DNA of 61,055 nt from Muribaculaceae bacterium. GTDB taxonomy: Bacteria; Bacteroidota; Bacteroidia; Bacteroidales; Muribaculaceae. Of the stretch, positions 17,833 through 27,249 are shown in pieces. Location: NCBI GenBank assembly GCA_016290325.1, contig JAEETL010000014.1, positions 1 to 61,055 on the forward strand. Reading direction: 5' to 3'. Below the pieces are notes generated by a model that saw only the letters and a list, made by a program, of their open reading frames with translations, searched no databases and had not been told where the DNA came from. The translations under genes were made by a program, and so were the position numbers. How positions within the stretch are numbered: position 1 is the first letter of the stretch; every line of letters begins with the position of its first letter.

Positions 17833-18367
17833 AGTTTATTAAGTTTTAGTTGTTAATCCTTAGTTGTTAGTTGATAGGGTGTGAAATCCTTTCACGCTGC
17901 AAAGGAATAACAATGGAGTGCCACTTTTTAGCACTATAAATAGAAAGAAGGTTAAATCATCGGGGAGGCACACACAAAACCATGGAGACGCAAAATTTTG
18001 CGTCTCTACAGAGCAAAAAATGATTATCTCGCTGAAAGTCCTTAATAAACTCACATTTATATAACGTGAGTTCGATGAATTTGTCGTTTGTCGATCAGGG
18101 CGTTAGCTACTCCCCCTCTTGGATAAGAGGGGGTGCCGCGGGAGCGGCGGGGGCGTTGATACTATCTTAGATATATTTTGAGGACAAATCATACTCCTCC
18201 GGCGCTTCGCGCCACCTCCCCTATCTTAGGGGAGGAGTTGTTAGACAGCACTTTATTTGTATTAATCACACATTTAATTAAGGACATCCGCACTCCAACA
18301 AAACGGAATGCGGATGCCTCTCTAACCTTTAACCTTTAACCTGTTCGCGTTGCTCGCAACGAGAACA
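17833..18367. other. 535-nt gene-free region with repeats upstream of recA
   Basis: No credible ORF. From the right end it holds a TTAGTTG-type heptamer stretch just upstream of recA (about 17837-17876), the inverted CTCCCC/GGAGGAGT module pair (18109-18240), and a CTAACCTTTAACCTTTAACC array ending in a GC hairpin (about 18322-18365) beside the BspA-like gene stop. Confidence 0.7.
18109..18240. repeat. Inverted pair of CTCCCC...GGAGGAGT modules
   Basis: The right module (18191-18240), read on the minus strand, runs AACTCCTCCCC, AGGGGAGGTGGCGCGAAGC, CGGAGGAGT. The left module (18109-18157), read on the plus strand, is a diverged copy (CTCCCCCTC, AAGAGGGGGTGCCGCGGGAG, GGCGGGGGCGT). Each contains two nested hairpins. 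They face each other across a 33-nt AT-rich spacer. Confidence 0.7.
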
Positions 18368-20377
18368 TTACCAACTGCCGCTGAGCAGGTAGTCGATGAG
18401 GGCGGTGACGTCGGCGATGCTCACATCGCTGTCGTTGTTGCAGTTGGCGGCATCGAGGTTGATGCCCGAGTCGTCGCCGCTGAGCAGATAGTCGATCAGG
18501 GCTGTCACGTCGGCGATGCTCACATCGCCATCGCGGTTCACGTCGCCACGCTTAGTAGCGGGTGGAATCAGTTCAACGGCCTTGATGGCGAAGTAGTCAC
18601 CCTCGGGATTGACACTGCCGTCCTTGTTGTAGCTCCAGGTGAGCAAGTGGCTACCTGGGGACAATGATGAGGTCTGAATGGCCCAGCCGTCTGACGCATA
18701 GGTGCCAAAGGAGAAGACCATATTGCCATCAATCTCAAAACGGCACTCGTCATAGATGGCCGAACCTTCTTCACCTCTGGTTTGTAGCTGGAATCTCACT
18801 AAGGTACCCTCTTCTTCTACCCAAACGTAAGCAAATAGTGTCGACGAGCTATTGTGAACACCGGCGTTGCCCGAATGTGCCCACATCTCATAGTCATCAT
18901 AATCTACGACCCATGGATAATTGTCGCTAGAGTAGAAGTGGATGTTGCCGCCTGGTACATTGAGCGCTTCATCCAGGGTGTAGATGCCCCTGATGTGGCT
19001 GAACTTGTTCCAGTAGTTGGTGTTTCGATAGGCATCTTGTTTGCCGCCAGGAACCCATAATACCGCGTTGTTATAGGTGGCTTGATCAAACATGGGCTCC
19101 ATAAACTCCCACGGCTCCTCGCTCAAGCAAGTAATCGAGGTCAGGCTTGTGCAACCCTTGAAAATGTTCATGGAATAACCAGTGGTACTATTGAACCGGC
19201 AGTTCTTTCCGATTTCTACCGAACTTAATGATGAGCATCCATAGAAAACCAGCCCGCCTACGTAGGTGACAGCATCAGGAATGATTATTTTGGTCAAACC
19301 ACTACAATTGAGAAAAGCTGCTGATCCGATTTTTTGGACATTGGCGCCAATCTTTACAGACGTGATATTGGGGCAATCAGCGAAAGCTTCTTCTGCGATT
19401 TCAGTGATGAGAAAGCCACAGGCTTCGTCTTCAACGGCCCAACTGTCGGTAGGATCTCTTAACACCGAGCCGATGCACTTAGCTGTGGTGCTGCTCGTGA
19501 TGACATACATGAGGTTGTGCACGACAAAGTCATAGGGCAGTGGGTTGACGTTGTTGAACAGCTTCCATCCATTAGCCGCCTGATAGGCGCTATACGACGA
19601 ACTTGGCACATTGAGTGTCGCATTGTTGTAAGTTTCGGTGGAGAACACATTGTTATCATACAGGCTGGGAGGGGTGGGGGCAAAACATGTTACGTTAGTC
19701 AATGCCGTGCAGCCACTGAACACTCCACTATTGATTGTTGTGGTCGAGCGGGGCAACGTCACTTCTGTAAGGTTTGTACAACCTTTAAAAGCATCAGAAT
19801 AGATCGTTGTCACACCTTCGGGAATAATGATGCGACGAAGGTTGGTACAATCCTGGAATGAACGCATATCAATAAATGCTATCGACTCGGACAAACGTAC
19901 ATTTAACAGATTGGGGCACTTATAGCATACTTCGCTTCCTATATAAGTAACTGAGTTGGGGATATCGATACCGGTTAATCCCGTTTTACCAAATGCATCA
20001 TATCCAAGGTAGGTAACACTCCAAGGGATGTAAATGTCGGTCAAATTAATGCATTCATAAAAAGCGAAATTGCCGATTCTCGTGATAGAATTAGGAATGG
20101 TGACACCAGTCAAGTCGCCACTATTGCGGAATGCAAAGTTACCGATGCGCGTCACATTATAGGTCGTGCCATCATAAGTAATAGTGGATGGGATATCCAC
20201 ATTACCGCTGTAACTGGTATAGGAGGAGTTGTTGTCGTTGTAGGTCACCTCCACAGCGTTAGTGCCAATGATGTTGAAATACAGGCCTGAAGCGGCAAAG
20301 TCATAGGCGCTGGCGCCCATGTTGCTGGACAAAGCCACGAGGAGGGCAAATGCCTTTAAAAGTAGTTTTTTGTTCAT
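18368..20377 (-). CDS. BspA-like leucine-rich-repeat protein with dockerin tail
   Basis: A 669-aa secreted protein. Residues 1-24 are a signal peptide. Residues about 55-270 and 325-440 contain LRR_5/BspA repeats of the type ITRIGNFAFYECINLTDIYIP and VTTIYSDAFKGCTNLTEVTLP. A carbohydrate-binding-like beta domain follows (about 480-610). The last 60 residues are a dockerin type I pair: GDVNRDGDVSIADVTALIDYLLSG and a second NNDSDVSIADVTALIDYLL, each with a calcium-loop pattern. BspA-type proteins mediate adhesion in oral Bacteroidales. No cohesin partner is visible here. A TATATTTG -7 box lies at 20422-20429 (minus). Confidence 0.88.
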   Translation of the reverse strand: MNKKLLLKAFALLVALSSNMGASAYDFAASGLYFNIIGTNAVEVTYNDNNSSYTSYSGNVDIPSTITYDGTTYNVTRIGNFAFRNSGDLTGVTIPNSITRIGNFAFYECINLTDIYIPWSVTYLGYDAFGKTGLTGIDIPNSVTYIGSEVCYKCPNLLNVRLSESIAFIDMRSFQDCTNLRRIIIPEGVTTIYSDAFKGCTNLTEVTLPRSTTTINSGVFSGCTALTNVTCFAPTPPSLYDNNVFSTETYNNATLNVPSSSYSAYQAANGWKLFNNVNPLPYDFVVHNLMYVITSSTTAKCIGSVLRDPTDSWAVEDEACGFLITEIAEEAFADCPNITSVKIGANVQKIGSAAFLNCSGLTKIIIPDAVTYVGGLVFYGCSSLSSVEIGKNCRFNSTTGYSMNIFKGCTSLTSITCLSEEPWEFMEPMFDQATYNNAVLWVPGGKQDAYRNTNYWNKFSHIRGIYTLDEALNVPGGNIHFYSSDNYPWVVDYDDYEMWAHSGNAGVHNSSSTLFAYVWVEEEGTLVRFQLQTRGEEGSAIYDECRFEIDGNMVFSFGTYASDGWAIQTSSLSPGSHLLTWSYNKDGSVNPEGDYFAIKAVELIPPATKRGDVNRDGDVSIADVTALIDYLLSGDDSGINLDAANCNNDSDVSIADVTALIDYLLSGSW

Positions 20378-20460
20378 AGTCGTAATGATTTATTGGTGAA
20401 AGAAATTGTTATTGTTCGGCGCAAATATAATAAAAATGCTTGAAACAATGAAATAAAATA

Positions 20461-20494
20461 AAAAAAGCCACGGCAGCAGATGGCTGTCGCGGCT
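20461..20494 (-). terminator. asnS terminator
   Basis: On the minus strand, AGCCGCGACAGCC pairs with GGCTGCCGTGGCT (20466-20494, one or two mismatches) and is followed by TTTTTTTATTTTATT. It closes the asnS transcript before the BspA-like gene promoter. Confidence 0.8.
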
Positions 20495-20540
20495 AGATGA
20501 AATAATTACTATTATGTGTTTACAAGGCGGATGCCTCACT

Positions 20541-20578
20541 AAACACTAACCTTTAACCTGTAAGTGGGCTTGCCCACT
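20541..20578. repeat. CTAACCTTTAACC array with GC hairpin
   Basis: CTAACCTTTAACCTG (about 20547-20560) is followed by a perfect 7-bp hairpin AGTGGGC/GCCCACT (20563-20578), directly against the asnS stop. It is the same composite as at 18322-18365. Both copies are preceded by a shared GCGGATGCCTC stretch, while their hairpin arms differ in sequence. Confidence 0.6.
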
Positions 20579-20583
20579 AGGTC

Positions 20584-21975
<1,392 letters not shown>

Positions 21976-22018
21976 TGTTTTATTGTTGTATTTCTTTTTT
22001 ATTCCGACACAAACACCC

Positions 22019-22078
22019 CACGCCAAGGCGCCAAGTGATATTGTTTGACAATAAAATTAGTCTTTGCGGCTTAGCGAG
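22019..22078. repeat. Degenerate CGCTAAGN-type inverted repeat
   Basis: Left arm CACGCCAAGGCGCCAAG (22019-22035) and right arm CTTTGCGGCTTAGCGAG (22062-22078) are imperfect inverted complements around an AT-rich spacer. It is a diverged relative of the element at 1541-1610 and likewise follows the stop of a minus-strand gene. Confidence 0.6.
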
Positions 22079-22105
22079 AGGCTAGAGTCGGATGTGTTGT
22101 TATGT

Positions 22106-23593
22106 TTATTCAAATGAATTCTGTTTCAAGAAGTTCACCTCTTCCTGGGTGAGGTAACGCCAGCGGCCGCGCGGCAGGTTCTTCTTGGTCAAGCCTGCGA
22201 AGTAAACGCGGTCGAGCTTCACCACGTGATAACCCAGCGCTTCAAAAATGCGGCGCACGACGCGGTTGCGGCCCGAATGGATCTCGATGCCGGCCTGCTT
22301 GCGGTCGGTGGGCGAAACGTAGCTCACAGCGTCGGCATGGATGGGACCGTCGTCGAGCTCAACGCCGTCGGCGATGTGCTGCATGTCCTCCTCGCTGATG
22401 GGCTTGTCGGTCCACACCTGGTAAATTTTCTTCTTGACATATTGCGGGTGGGCGAGCTTAGCGGCCAGATCACCGTCGTTGGTGAGCAGGAGCACACCAG
22501 TGGTGTTGCGGTCGAGTCGGCCCACGGGATAGATGCGTTCTTCACACGCGCCCTTCACGAGGTCCATGACGGTCTTGCGGCCGTTGGGATCGTCGCTGGT
22601 GGTCACGCAGTCTTTGGGCTTGTTGAGCAGGATATAGCACTTCTTCTCGGTGGTCACTACCTCGCCGTTATACTCAACGATGTCCTTGGGAGTGATCTTC
22701 ATGCCGAGTTCGGTAGCCACGTTGCCGTTCACCTTAACGAGTCCCTTCTGGATGTATTCATCGGCCACACGGCGTGAGCAGATGCCCGCATTAGCCATGA
22801 ATTTATTCAAGCGGATCTCCATGTTGGGATCGATAGCCGGCTCCTCATAAATAACGCGTTGGGGTTTGGGCGTGAAACGCATTTGGGGCTTAGGACCCTG
22901 CTGGCGCTTGGGGCGCTGCTGATAACCGCCTTGGCGCTGGTTGTAGCCGCCCTGGCGCTGGTTGTATCCACCCTGGCGCTGGTTGTAACCGCCTTGACGC
23001 TGGTTGTAACCACCCTGACGGGACTGGTAACCACCCTGACGGGGCTGGTAGCCGCCTTGACGATTGTAACCGCCCTGACGTTGCTGGTAACCGCCTTGAC
23101 GGGGCTGGTAGCCACCCTGGCGGGGCTGATAGCCGCCTTGCTGCTGTTCGGGGTTCATCGGGTTGCCCTCAGCGTTGGGATCATGCTCGCCCATAGCTTG
23201 AGGTTGCTGGTAGCGCTGCTGATAGCGGGGCTGATAACCACCCTGACGTTGCTGGTAACCACCTTGACGTTGCTGGTAACCGCCTTGACGTTGCTGATAG
23301 CCGCCTTGACGTTGCTGGTAACCGCCTTGACGTTGCTGGTAACCGCCTTGACGGGGCTGGTAACCACCCTGACGAGGCTGATAGCCCTGACGGTTGTAGC
23401 CACCCTGCTGACGCTGCTGGTAGTCATCATGATGCTGGATGCCCTCGGGGGCATTGTTTTCGTCGCCCTGATTTGGCTCATGGGCTTTGTACTCTACTTT
23501 TTCGTAGCGGCCATTCTCCATGTTCTCGTCTAAATTCGAGCTAGTCTCACCGATTCTGGGTCTTTTCGGCTTTTTCAAATTATCGTCCATCAT
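22106..23593 (-). CDS. Pseudouridine synthase (RluB/RsuA family) with RQGGY-repeat tail
   Basis: The C-terminal 240 residues are a complete RsuA/RluB-type rRNA pseudouridine synthase. They comprise an S4 RNA-binding domain (IRLNKFMANAGICSRRVADEYIQKGLVKVNG) and a catalytic domain with YPVGRLDRNTTGVLLLTNDGDLA, which contains the catalytic Asp. HSGRNRVVRRIFEALGYHVVKLDRVYFAG follows. The N-terminal half (residues about 59-230) is disordered and built from 17 copies of RQGGY in heptapeptides such as QQRQGGY and NQRQGGY, interrupted once by a short acidic linker. Such an Arg/Gly/Tyr/Gln-rich tail probably binds RNA. ATG 23593 or 23590 could be the start. Confidence 0.88.
   Translation of the reverse strand: MMDDNLKKPKRPRIGETSSNLDENMENGRYEKVEYKAHEPNQGDENNAPEGIQHHDDYQQRQQGGYNRQGYQPRQGGYQPRQGGYQQRQGGYQQRQGGYQQRQGGYQQRQGGYQQRQGGYQPRYQQRYQQPQAMGEHDPNAEGNPMNPEQQQGGYQPRQGGYQPRQGGYQQRQGGYNRQGGYQPRQGGYQSRQGGYNQRQGGYNQRQGGYNQRQGGYNQRQGGYQQRPKRQQGPKPQMRFTPKPQRVIYEEPAIDPNMEIRLNKFMANAGICSRRVADEYIQKGLVKVNGNVATELGMKITPKDIVEYNGEVVTTEKKCYILLNKPKDCVTTSDDPNGRKTVMDLVKGACEERIYPVGRLDRNTTGVLLLTNDGDLAAKLAHPQYVKKKIYQVWTDKPISEEDMQHIADGVELDDGPIHADAVSYVSPTDRKQAGIEIHSGRNRVVRRIFEALGYHVVKLDRVYFAGLTKKNLPRGRWRYLTQEEVNFLKQNSFE
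22919..23410. repeat. 21-bp tandem coding repeats (RQGGY heptapeptides)
   Basis: In-frame tandem repeats with a 21-nt period inside the pseudouridine synthase gene, in two blocks of 7 and 10 RQGGY units separated by about 25 codons of non-repeat sequence. Some neighbouring units are nearly identical at DNA level, so copy number probably varies between strains. They are contiguous with no unique spacers and are not a CRISPR. Confidence 0.85.
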
Positions 23594-23735
23594 ATTGCAA
23601 AAAATGGTTAGAGATGATTTGTAAAAAATGTAAAAATAAAAGCGTTGAATTGGCCTCGCGGCCGGTTTAATCTAAAAATGAAAACGTTCTCTATTGTGTA
23701 GATAATTCTATTGTTTAGATGCAATTCTCAATTTG

Positions 23736-23810
23736 TGGGCGGTGAGGGATTCGAACCCCCGACCCTCTGCTTGTAAGGCAGATGCTCTGAACCAACTGCG
23801 CTAACCGCCC
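23736..23810 (-). tRNA. tRNA-Val (TAC)
   Basis: On the minus strand, acceptor stem GGGCGGT/ACCGCCC carries discriminator A at 23736. The D arm is AGCGCAGTTGGTTCAGAGC, and anticodon stem TCTGC/GCAGA encloses loop CTTACAA with anticodon TAC. The T arm GGGGGTTCGAATCCC is intact. CCA is not encoded. A good promoter lies at 23833-23864. Confidence 0.95.
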
Positions 23811-23832
23811 ATAGCTTTTCGTAAAAGCACCG

Positions 23833-23864
23833 CAAAAGTACTCCTTTCTTTCTGATTACCCAAA
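23833..23864 (-). promoter_or_regulatory. Promoter for tRNA-Val
   Basis: On the minus strand, TTTG (23861-23864) is followed after 20 nt by TACTTTTG (23833-23840), a full Bacteroidetes promoter match just upstream of the tRNA. Confidence 0.75.
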
Positions 23865-23883
23865 TTTTAGGAGTATTTTTTAA

Positions 23884-23929
23884 AATGGGCGGACTGTGGT
23901 GAGCTTCACGCACTGACGGCCCGCCCATT
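23884..23929 (-). terminator. Probable mdh terminator
   Basis: Perfect 9-bp outer stem AATGGGCGG/CCGCCCATT (23884-23892 with 23921-23929) with a long, partly paired loop. On the minus strand it is followed by TTAAAAAATA. It lies 22 nt after the mdh stop and overlaps the region just beyond the tRNA-Val promoter. Confidence 0.6.
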
Positions 23930-23951
23930 AAATGTTTAAGCGATTAACCCT

Positions 23952-24944
23952 TTACAGGTTGGGGTTGATCTTGCTCCACTCGCTGATGGGAGGAACGATG
24001 CCTAGAGTAACCAGCTCGTCGCGCATCTTGCACAGGTGCTCATAGCTGGCGTCGAGACGGGCGTTCTCGCTGGGAATTCCCTGCGGCACCTTGTAGGATG
24101 CACCGTTCTCGTCGAGCGTGGTGTCCATTGCCATCATGATGTGGTTGTACTTGTCGTTGTTCACGTAGGTGCCTACGGGGTAGTTGAACTTCTCACCGCC
24201 CATCGCTGCACGGATCATCTCTACCGACAGGTAAGCGGGGCTCTGGAACGAGCTGCGGCCGCGAAGCTTGATGATCTGGGCACCACCCAGGGTGACGTCA
24301 CGCTTCATGTGCTCCCACTCCTCACGGGGGAATTCGTCGGTACCCATGATGTCGATCAACTTGCGTCCTGCAATCTCGACATGGCTGCCGAACACTGCCA
24401 TCTGCTCGCCGTGGCCGCCATAGGTGGCGCAGCCGGTGATTTGGCTACGCATCACGTTGAACTTCTTGGCCAGAGCGTTCTGCAAACGCGTGGTGTCGAG
24501 CGCGGCAAGGGTAGTCACCTGGCTGGGTTTCAAGCCGCTGTACAACAAGGTCACCAGACCCGTCAGGTCGGCGGGGTTGAAAATGATGACCACGTGCTTC
24601 ACGTCGGGGCAGTACCTCTTGATGTCCATGCCAAGTTCCTCGGCAATCTTGCAGTTGCCTGCCAGCAGGTCCTCGCGGGTCATACCATCCTTGCGGGGAG
24701 CACCACCACTGGAGATGATATACTTAGCGTTAGTAAATGCTTCCTTAACGTCAGTGGTAGCAACGATATTCACATCGCCGAAACCGCTTTGGCGCATCTC
24801 CTCGGCCACACCCTCGGGTGAGAACACGTCATAGAGGCAGATGTTGTTTGTCAAGCCCATCATCAGGGCCGTTTGTACCATGTTTGAACCGATCATGCCA
24901 GCAGCGCCGACGATGACCAATTTGTCATTAGTTAAAAATGCCAT
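23952..24944 (-). CDS. mdh: Malate dehydrogenase
   Basis: A 330-aa NAD(P)-dependent dehydrogenase of the lactate/malate family. The N-terminal Rossmann motif VIVGAAGMIGSNMVQTAL is followed by GGAPRKDGMTREDLLAGN, IIFNPADLTG and TTLAALDTTRLQNALAKKF. The catalytic His lies in GCATYGGHGEQMAVFGS. It interconverts malate and oxaloacetate in the reductive branch feeding succinate and propionate in Bacteroidales. A TACCTTTG -7 box (24998-25005, minus) with TTG 20 nt further upstream supports its own promoter. Confidence 0.92.
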   Translation of the reverse strand: MAFLTNDKLVIVGAAGMIGSNMVQTALMMGLTNNICLYDVFSPEGVAEEMRQSGFGDVNIVATTDVKEAFTNAKYIISSGGAPRKDGMTREDLLAGNCKIAEELGMDIKRYCPDVKHVVIIFNPADLTGLVTLLYSGLKPSQVTTLAALDTTRLQNALAKKFNVMRSQITGCATYGGHGEQMAVFGSHVEIAGRKLIDIMGTDEFPREEWEHMKRDVTLGGAQIIKLRGRSSFQSPAYLSVEMIRAAMGGEKFNYPVGTYVNNDKYNHIMMAMDTTLDENGASYKVPQGIPSENARLDASYEHLCKMRDELVTLGIVPPISEWSKINPNL

Positions 24945-25176
24945 TTTATTATATCTTTAAAAATTATGATTAATACCAATTTGAAATTTTACCAGTGCAA
25001 AGGTAGTCATTTTTGGGCACTGCCACAAGCAAATGGTTACATATTATGATTAAATATTGTGAAATATGCTGGCTTTGGTGGTGTGAAATCACGGTTTCAA
25101 CCAACTAAAGTCGTGGGGTGGGGGCATGAAGTCTAAAAAAAACACTACCTTTGTCCCGGTTTTTGAAATCGACGCG

Positions 25177-25806
25177 ATGGAACAGGAATTTGCATCACGG
25201 TTGTTGGAATCGGCGGTCAGCGAGTTCGCCAAGCTGCCAGGCATTGGGCGTAAGACGGCGCTCAGGCTTGTGCTGTACCTGCTCAAGCGCGACGAGCAGG
25301 AGGCCGTCAACTTTGGCGAAGCCATCATCAAGCTGCGTCGCGAGATCCGTTACTGTACGGTGTGCCACAACATCAGCGAGACCGAGGTGTGCCCTATCTG
25401 CTCCAATCCGTCTCGCGATGCCTCCACCGTCTGCGTTGTCGAGAATGTCAAGGACGTGATGAGCATCGAGAACACCCACCAGCACCACGGCCTTTATCAT
25501 GTGCTGGGCGGACTCATCTCGCCCATGGACGGTATCGGACCTGCCGATATCGAGGTGGACAGCTTGGAGGAGCGGGTCAAGGCCGGAGGCATCAAGGAGG
25601 TCATCCTGGCCCTGAGCGCGACAATGGAGGGCGACACCACCAACTTCTATATCTTCCGTCGTTTGGCACCTTATCCCGACGTGAAAATCACTATTCTGGC
25701 ACGTGGCGTGAGCGTCGGCAACGAGATAGAGTATACCGACGAATTAACCCTGGGCCGCTCAATCCTCAACCGCACCCTCTTTAGCGACACCTTCCACAAG
25801 GAATAA
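25177..25806 (+). CDS. recR: Recombination mediator RecR
   Basis: A 209-aa partner of RecF/RecO in loading RecA onto gapped DNA. It shows helix-hairpin-helix [17 protein letters not shown], a C4 zinc finger ([16 protein letters not shown]), and a Toprim domain beginning [16 protein letters not shown] with [16 protein letters not shown]. The C-terminal [20 protein letters not shown] is typical. The frame is open from 25126, but the extra 17 codons contain a TACCTTTG promoter box (25146-25153) and fall outside the family, so ATG 25177 is chosen. Confidence 0.95.
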   Translation: MEQEFASRLLESAVSEFAKLPGIGRKTALRLVLYLLKRDEQEAVNFGEAIIKLRREIRYCTVCHNISETEVCPICSNPSRDASTVCVVENVKDVMSIENTHQHHGLYHVLGGLISPMDGIGPADIEVDSLEERVKAGGIKEVILALSATMEGDTTNFYIFRRLAPYPDVKITILARGVSVGNEIEYTDELTLGRSILNRTLFSDTFHKE

Positions 25807-25911
25807 CATTCAAAATGAAAACAATAAATTCAATAAAAACAATGATAAATTATTGATATTCAATTGTATTTGTTGTATTTATTGCTTTCTTTTTATTAGA
25901 TTGTTTATAAG

Positions 25912-26049
25912 ATGGCTGATAACGATTTTGCATATCGCCAGGAGGACGCCGAGAAGCGTCATCGCCGCCGCGAACAGGAACGGCAGCGTCGCCTGCGCCA
26001 TGCCCGCGAGGAATACATCAAAAAGAAAAACCAGGAAGGATCACATTAA
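25912..26049 (+). CDS. Candidate 45-aa highly charged small protein
   Basis: A short ORF starting MADNDFAYRQEDAEKRHRRR and ending KKKNQEGSH, about 105 nt after recR. More than half of the residues are charged, with an Arg/Glu helix pattern. Codon choice (CGC, GAG, CTG) matches neighbouring genes and differs from the AT-rich surroundings, which supports coding. Function unknown. It could be an RNA- or nucleic-acid-binding small protein, but nothing shows this directly. Confidence 0.5.
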   Translation: MADNDFAYRQEDAEKRHRRREQERQRRLRHAREEYIKKKNQEGSH

Positions 26050-26074
26050 GCTATTGTTTTAGAGAAAACACTGT

Positions 26075-26249
26075 GGCTGTGTCATAATTCAACGTCGCAA
26101 TATTTAACCGTGCTACGCACGGGAAATTTATACAAATTAATTAAAGAATTGATATAAAAATCCAATTTATTTTATTTAAATACAAATTTGTTTTAATTTC
26201 CCGCTCGTTAGAGCGGTTATTATTTCGGGCGAACATTTATGACACACCC
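26075..26249. mobile_element. MITE-like element, 175 bp
   Basis: Termini at 26075-26089 (GGCTGTGTCATAATT) and 26235-26249 (ATTTATGACACACCC) are inverted repeats matching at 13 of 15 positions. The interior has a GC hairpin (CCGTGCTACGCACGG), an AT-rich segment with AAATT/AATTT inverted symmetry, and a second GC hairpin (CCGCTCGTTAGAGCGG). There is no coding capacity. A diverged relative with the same order lies at 43427-43640. Confidence 0.6.
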
Positions 26250-26267
26250 TCCAGTTTTTAGTTGTTA

Positions 26268-27209
26268 TCAGTAGTTTTTGTTGTCTGGTAATTGGTCGGC
26301 GAGGGCGAGGACTTGTTGGGTAAAGTCGTTGGGCGAGAGCTGGCATGATAGCCAGTGGATGGGAGTGCCGCGTTTTTCCATGCCTCTGAACCAGGTCATC
26401 TGGCGCTTGGCAAACTGGTGGATGGCGATTTCCAACTGGCGGAACATCTCTTCCTCGGTCAATTGGCCGATGACATATTGGGTGACAAACTTGTATTCCA
26501 AGCCGTAGTAGATGAGGTCTTCGGGGTCGATACCCTCGTCATTGATGAGGCGACGCACCTCGTCCACCATGCCCTCGTCCAAGCGGGCCCGCAGGCGGTG
26601 GCTGATGCGTTCGCGTCGTGTATCGCGGTCCACTTCAACGCCGATGACCAGCGCGTTTTCCATGGGGTGGGGCTCGGTTAGGGCTTTGAGTTCGGGATGC
26701 AATTCGTAGTAGCGGCAGATTTCGATGGCGCGTGTGGCGCGTGCCACGGTGTCAATGTCACTGTTGTTGCGGAGGGTTTTCATCGTCTTGAGCAGGGTGG
26801 TGAGTTCCTCCAATGACTTGCCAGCCAACTCAGAGCGAAGCTCCTCGTTGCGGGGCACGGGCGGCAGTTTGATGCCCTTGACGACGGTCTCGACATACAT
26901 CCCCGTGCCGCCGCACATGATGACGGGCTTGCCGCGACCGCGGATGTCATTATAGACACGCTCAAAGTCCTCAAGAAACTCATACAGGCTGTAGCGGTAG
27001 CCGGCAGGACGGATGTCGATGAGGTGGTAGGGCACATCGTCATACTCGGCCAGGTCCTTGCCCGTGCCGATGTCCATGCCGCGGTATATTTGGCGTGAGT
27101 CGGCGCTGATGATCTCGCCGCCTATGGCCTTGGCCAGATGCACCGCCCGGGCAGTCTTGCCTGTCGCCGTCGGCCCCGTCACCACAAAAAAAACATCCCT
27201 ATAATCCAT
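26268..27209 (-). CDS. miaA: tRNA dimethylallyltransferase MiaA
   Basis: Transfers the dimethylallyl group to A37 of tRNAs reading UNN codons. The 313-aa protein has the P-loop GPTATGKTARAVHLAK, ISADSRQIYRGMDIGTGK, YHLIDIRP, CGGTGMYVETVVKG, and the C-terminal QFAKRQMTWFRG. All are conserved in the family and the length is normal. It runs on the minus strand, between the MITE-like element and the GxxExxY cassette. Confidence 0.95.
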   Translation of the reverse strand: MDYRDVFFVVTGPTATGKTARAVHLAKAIGGEIISADSRQIYRGMDIGTGKDLAEYDDVPYHLIDIRPAGYRYSLYEFLEDFERVYNDIRGRGKPVIMCGGTGMYVETVVKGIKLPPVPRNEELRSELAGKSLEELTTLLKTMKTLRNNSDIDTVARATRAIEICRYYELHPELKALTEPHPMENALVIGVEVDRDTRRERISHRLRARLDEGMVDEVRRLINDEGIDPEDLIYYGLEYKFVTQYVIGQLTEEEMFRQLEIAIHQFAKRQMTWFRGMEKRGTPIHWLSCQLSPNDFTQQVLALADQLPDNKNY

Positions 27210-27249
27210 CGGTCATTCCTTCAATTTGTATTCCACGAAATTTTTTTAC

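Noticed and set aside
22919-23410. Tandem repeats resembling a CRISPR array
   Set aside because: The period is 21 nt, with no unique spacers, and it is in frame with a protein; no cas genes are present.
22859-23533. Antisense frame rich in Leu/Thr/Val that looks like a membrane protein
   Set aside because: It is the complement of the RQGGY repeats; the hydrophobic pattern is a by-product of repeat translation.
26100-26225. Hairpins as simple terminators for recR or miaA
   Set aside because: No U tract follows in the right orientation, and both hairpins belong to the MITE-like element.
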